Notes under the pieces: generated by a model
The model's database searches: none
What the model was told of the DNA's origin: nothing
What the model saw: the letters and a program-made list of their open reading frames with translations, nothing else
NCBI GenBank assembly: GCA_023078685.1
Contig: JALGAS010000004.1
Coordinates: forward strand, 3,906,001 to 3,970,000
Length of the DNA stretch: 64,000 bases
Origin: Neopestalotiopsis rosae
Lineage: Eukaryota; Ascomycota; Sordariomycetes; Amphisphaeriales; Sporocadaceae
Reading direction: 5' to 3'
Translations under genes and position numbers: made by a program
Part shown: in pieces, positions 60,406-64,000 of the stretch
How positions within the stretch are numbered: position 1 is the first letter of the stretch
How the letters are laid out: every line of letters starts with the position of its first letter

Positions 60406-61625
60406 ATGAAGCTCTCGCTCGTCCTGGCCGCATCGGCGGTCTCTGGTGCCGTCGTGGTGCCAAGAGCTGAGCCCAGTGCAAGCCCTGGGCCGAACCTCCC
60501 CGACTCAGTCTTTCCCAAGTTCCGAGTCGTCTCGCTCGACGAGGCCAAACAGGGTCTGGATCGTGATATTCAGAACCTGCCGCCCAAGCCCGTGGGAAAC
60601 TTGACGTACGAAACACACGAAGGCTCCGCCGCGCCCAAGTTTGGCGTTTCCATGTTCGCCAGTCCAGTGAACAAAGCTGCGACTGCCGCCTCAAAGGCCT
60701 GTGCGAGTGCGCCGAGTTATCGGTTCGAATGGAGACAATACTCTGACTCGAGAAGAGTGTCGCTGATGCAGGCTATGAGATGCTTGATCAATAGAAGGCC
60801 ATCGGGAAGGTTCTCGCAAGCCAAGAACCGGTGGGAGGACTTTGTTCAATTACATCAGAGCGTCATGCCCAGCGTGCACAATAATGCCATCTTCCTACTG
60901 TGGCATCGCTATTTCCTGTGGACATTCGAGCAGGTCTTGCGCACCGAGTGCGGCTTTGATCGTGGCTTTGTCTGGTGGGATGAGACCAAGGATGCTGGAC
61001 ACTTCGCCTCGTTGGACATGTTTACCAGTTCAGCATACCTTGGACCGTTACCAGGCCTCGTCAATGGCAACCCTTCTTGCATCAATACTGGCGCCTTTGC
61101 CGGCATGATCACCCACATTGGGCCGGGCCAATCCTTCACCACTCATTGCATCTCCCGAGGCGTGACAGAGTCCAATACGGCACAGTGCAACACCAACTTT
61201 GTGAATTATTGCCTATCACGAGCTGCTTATGCGGACTTCGAGACTTGTTTGGAATATGGGTGAGTAGAGCATGCCCTTCTTTCCCTTGCGTCGGAATTTA
61301 CTGATCGGTGGTACAAAGCCCGCACGGATATGGCCACAATGGTATCGGTGGTGTAATGCAAGATGTCTGGTCGAGTCCGAGCGATCCCGTCTTCTGGTTC
61401 CACCACGCCTTTGTCGACCGTGTCTACTACCAATGGCAGCTTGGTAACCCGAGTCGACTGAGCAGTATTGATAGTGGCGTAGATGCTAATGGCAAGGCGC
61501 TGACGTTAGATACGGTGCTTTCCATGGGTGGCATTGCACCTGATGTGAGGATTCGAGACGTTCTCAATCCATTAGGCGGTGTGAACATTGGGGGCATTTC
61601 CTTTTGCTACAAGTATTCTTATTAG
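60406..61625 (+). CDS. Secreted tyrosinase-family copper oxidase
   Basis: Binuclear type 3 copper enzyme that hydroxylates and oxidises phenols, as in melanin and other pigment formation. Exons 60406-61259 and 61319-61625 are joined by a 59-nt GTGAGT intron, giving 386 residues. Signal peptide MKLSLVLAASAVSGAVVV with a following propeptide-like segment. CuA ligands: His150 (QLHQ), His158 (SVHNNA), His167 (LLWHRYF). CuB ligands: His287 and His291 in PHGYGHNG and the HH in DPVFWFHHAFVDR (313-314). The intron falls immediately before the CuB motif. It is the short secreted form, without the long C-terminal lid domain of intracellular melanogenic tyrosinases, so it may act as a catechol or o-aminophenol oxidase instead. 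It converges on the P450 gene with 125 bp between stops. Confidence 0.95.
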
Positions 61626-61750
61626 AGGGTTCACACACGAGTGCAAATGACATGATGAAAGGCAATGCATAGCAGCGACGGAAGGTCGACTGACTGAAAA
61701 GTACTTCAAAATTTCCATAGGCGTACATAGTTTTGGGTATTGGGTCTTGA

Positions 61751-63482
61751 TTATTTTGGCACCCTTCGTTTGAATATAACGCGAACGTCATTCACCGGTC
61801 TTTTGGCTCCAGTTCCAGGAATCATGGCGGGAATTTTCCATTCTCCACCAGCGGGCTCGACCTCCCAAATACACAGCATTGCAGCAGCGATTGTGAGAAT
61901 CTCCTTTTCGGCAAAGGTACGTCCTTTGCAAGATCCGCCGCCGACGGCCCAGGGTCGCAGACGGCCATAGCGGGCAACATTTCGCCCTGTTTCGCTGTCA
62001 AGCTCGAGAAATCGCTCCGGAATGAACTTTTGAGGTTCCGGGTAGACGGCTGGATCGCTCTGAACGGTAGACCACGCAGTTGAGATGAAGCTGCCAGGTT
62101 GCAGGTGATGCGTATATTCACCATCAGCCACAGTCATGGGTTTGCTGACGCGTCGGATTGATGTTGCATCACTGCCCAAACGGAACGTCTCGAACAAGGC
62201 AGCCTTCATCAATGGACATTCTCGGTTCAAGGCAGGAATGTTGACCGAGTCGATTTCGAAGCCTCCTTCCGTGGTGCTCAGTGTCACATAGGGAGCCATC
62301 TCCTCGCGAAGCCTATCCGCCAGGCCGGGTGTCGAGAAGATGTAGAGAATGTACCAAAAAAGAAGTGGCTGCGTATTGCCGTTTTGTCCCCACAAGAACG
62401 GAAGATCCATGTCAGCACGGTGTTGAAATGAGACATTGTGCTTGTCGTACACCAGGTTTCGTCCCAGGGCTGCGCCCACGTCCGACATGTCAGCCCCAAA
62501 GTCCACAGGCTCTCCCTTCTGGTGCTGATCAATACGACGATACAGCCCATAAAGAGCCTCGTTCATCCGTTTCCGAGCTGCAAGGCCCTCCTTCATCATC
62601 TTGAAAGGTGCCCAGGACGGAATTCCGACCATCAACAGGGGAAAGACGTCATTGTCAAATTTCCAGAAATCCTCGAGGAGATTCGGATTCCGTTGGAGAA
62701 AGTCCTTTCCGTAGAGTACAGGGATGGCAATCGTGGCGCCAAAGTCGCGAATGATGCCCATCAAGTCAGCTTCTACAGCACCGGGCTCTCCTGGGAGATC
62801 CGCCTTGACCACTTTGACATTGGCGCCACGTTCCCACACTTTCATCTCATCCTTGTTCTCGGTAAAGCTCACGAGAGATGACATTTTGTAAACGACTTGG
62901 CCACGCTCAAGGGCGGCCGTGGAAGCAGCTTCACTGAGGAATTCCTTTTCGACGACACTGATGAGAGGCTTGATCGTGGCATTGACCTTGTCCACGAACT
63001 CGGGCGAATCATCGGAGCCAAAGACGCGCAGCATTAGAGTCAGATGAGCGGGAAGGTGCTCCAAGCTGTGACCGCCCTGGGTCATGAAACGATCCGCATT
63101 GGGCAAATCAATGAGGACCTGGTGAGATCGTGTCAGGCCAAACAGCGATCCATCATAGCGGCGGAGCGTAGAACTACAAGAAGACTTGCGTGTCAACAGT
63201 CGCGATCACAGTGTAGCTGGGGAGGTGGTTGGACAATCATGTCGTATTGCCTACTTACTAGACGCGGCGACCCCATCCCCCAGTTGATGCAAGGTAAGTC
63301 GCTAGAGCAATCTCGAGCGGCACCCAGGTCGGCAAGAAATACAGAGGCTTGGAGGCAGCGAAGAAGAACTTGTAGCAGAGATAGGCGGCGGCGGCGGCGG
63401 CCAGAACCTTGTATCCCGCCGCGGTGGGGTCGGACAGGACGCCCGACAGCAGATCGGTGCTGCCACTGGTGCCGTTGTTCAT
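61751..63482 (-). CDS. Cytochrome P450 of CYP7/CYP8-like type
   Basis: Membrane-anchored haem monooxygenase or isomerase-like P450, substrate unknown. Exons on the minus strand: 63482-63259 and 63173-61751, 84-nt GTAAGT intron, 548 residues. An N-terminal hydrophobic anchor (about residues 24-45, VLAAAAAAYLCYKFFF) implies the endoplasmic reticulum. K-helix ExxR is Glu403-Arg406 (ETFR), PERF is at 461-464, and the haem cysteine is Cys490 in RPWAVGGGSCKGR. The I-helix reads WGQNGNTQPLLFWYILYIF, lacking the usual AGxDT acid-alcohol pair and resembling the NTxPxxFW pattern of CYP7/CYP8 enzymes, some of which rearrange oxygenated substrates. The first residue is the first ATG of the anchor. Convergent with the tyrosinase gene; a shared pathway is possible but not shown. 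Confidence 0.95.
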
Positions 63483-64000
63483 GGTGAATGCACTCGGGCG
63501 CGGCAAGCAAGCAAATAGATACACGTTGTGTCCAGATGGCCTCCAGATGTGGCAATGTGTCGTCGCGTAGACGAGATAAGGGCGATTGAAGCAACGGCGA
63601 TGGATTTGTCGAGGCAAGGAGAGAATTGAAAATCTCTGGTTGGAGTGAATGATGGTTGAAAAGGAGCGATGGCTGTTGGTCGCTACTGCATTGTTCGTGT
63701 ACGCTAGCTAGTTGAACTGGGCCAGGGTCTAGGGGACCAAAGTAGAAGCTACCTACCTACCTAACCTAGCACCATTGAATGCGGAATAAAGTGGCACGAG
63801 ATCGATCAGAATATATCCGTAATTAGGGCGTTGGCTTAAAGTTGTGGAGAGGCAAGGTCCCAAGTTCTCTCGGTCCTGCTAATTGACATGCTTCAATGTT
63901 ATTCATCTCCACCACTGTCAAGGTGCAACATCCAGGTAACGATACGTCTGCTTCCTTGTGGGACTTCAAACGGGTCCCTTGCATCGTGGTCACCCACAAT
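63483..64000. other. P450 upstream region at the right edge
   Basis: Promoter side of the P450 gene. A direct repeat of TACC (CTACCTACCTACCTAACC near 63751-63769) is present. No gene seen before the window ends. Confidence 0.5.

Overview
The window is nuclear DNA of a filamentous ascomycete. The evidence is compact genes with short introns (mostly about 55-110 nt) carrying GTAAGT-type donors, CTAAC/CTGAC branch sequences and YAG acceptors, plus typical filamentous-fungal families: secreted type B carboxylesterase, PL1 pectin lyase fused to a fungal CBM1, small secreted tyrosinase, YAT amino acid permease and fungal P450. The mix suggests a plant-associated or saprotrophic Sordariomycete, perhaps Hypocreales, but the class is inference. 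All gene models below were assembled by hand from splice sites and reading phase.

Layout, left to right. (1) 1-2619 minus: 5' part of a telobox/TRFH telomere-repeat binding factor that runs off the left edge. (2) 2.6-7.8 kb: gene-poor, with two pairs of diverged direct repeats about 1.4 kb apart. (3) 7.8-9.5 kb minus: aldehyde dehydrogenase aldA. (4) 9.5-13.3 kb: no gene seen, one degenerate tRNA/SINE-like patch. (5) 13.3-15.1 kb plus: secreted carboxylesterase. (6) 16.1-20.3 kb plus: large UPF1-like superfamily 1 helicase with an atypical Walker A and a reading-frame break. (7) 22.5-23.1 and 28.2-29.1 kb plus: two intronless coiled-coil proteins separated by a 5-kb gene-free gap. (8) 30.4-31.4 kb minus: orthodox aquaporin. 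(9) 32.4-34.2 kb minus: pectin lyase with CBM1. (10) 39.2 kb plus: small single-pass membrane protein. (11) 40.6-42.2 kb minus: amino acid permease. (12) 44.1-46.4 kb minus: probable mitochondrial membrane P-loop ATPase. (13) 48.0-52.8 kb plus: very large disordered protein with an ambiguous 3' splice pattern. (14) 53.7-54.4 and 54.8-55.4 kb minus: Lys/Glu-rich protein and a small two-exon unknown. (15) 56.2-56.9 kb plus: Mn superoxide dismutase without a visible mitochondrial presequence. (16) 60.4-63.5 kb: tyrosinase and cytochrome P450, convergent, 125 bp apart, at the right edge.

Most genes are ordinary core or secretory genes with no operon-like logic. The features most worth checking are the UPF1-like helicase, the tyrosinase/P450 pair (possible edge of a pigment or secondary-metabolite locus), the diverged duplications at 3.8-7.0 kb, the alternative 3' end of the 48-kb gene, and the ATPase with an altered Walker B. 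I found no CRISPR array, rRNA, convincing tRNA or intact transposon.
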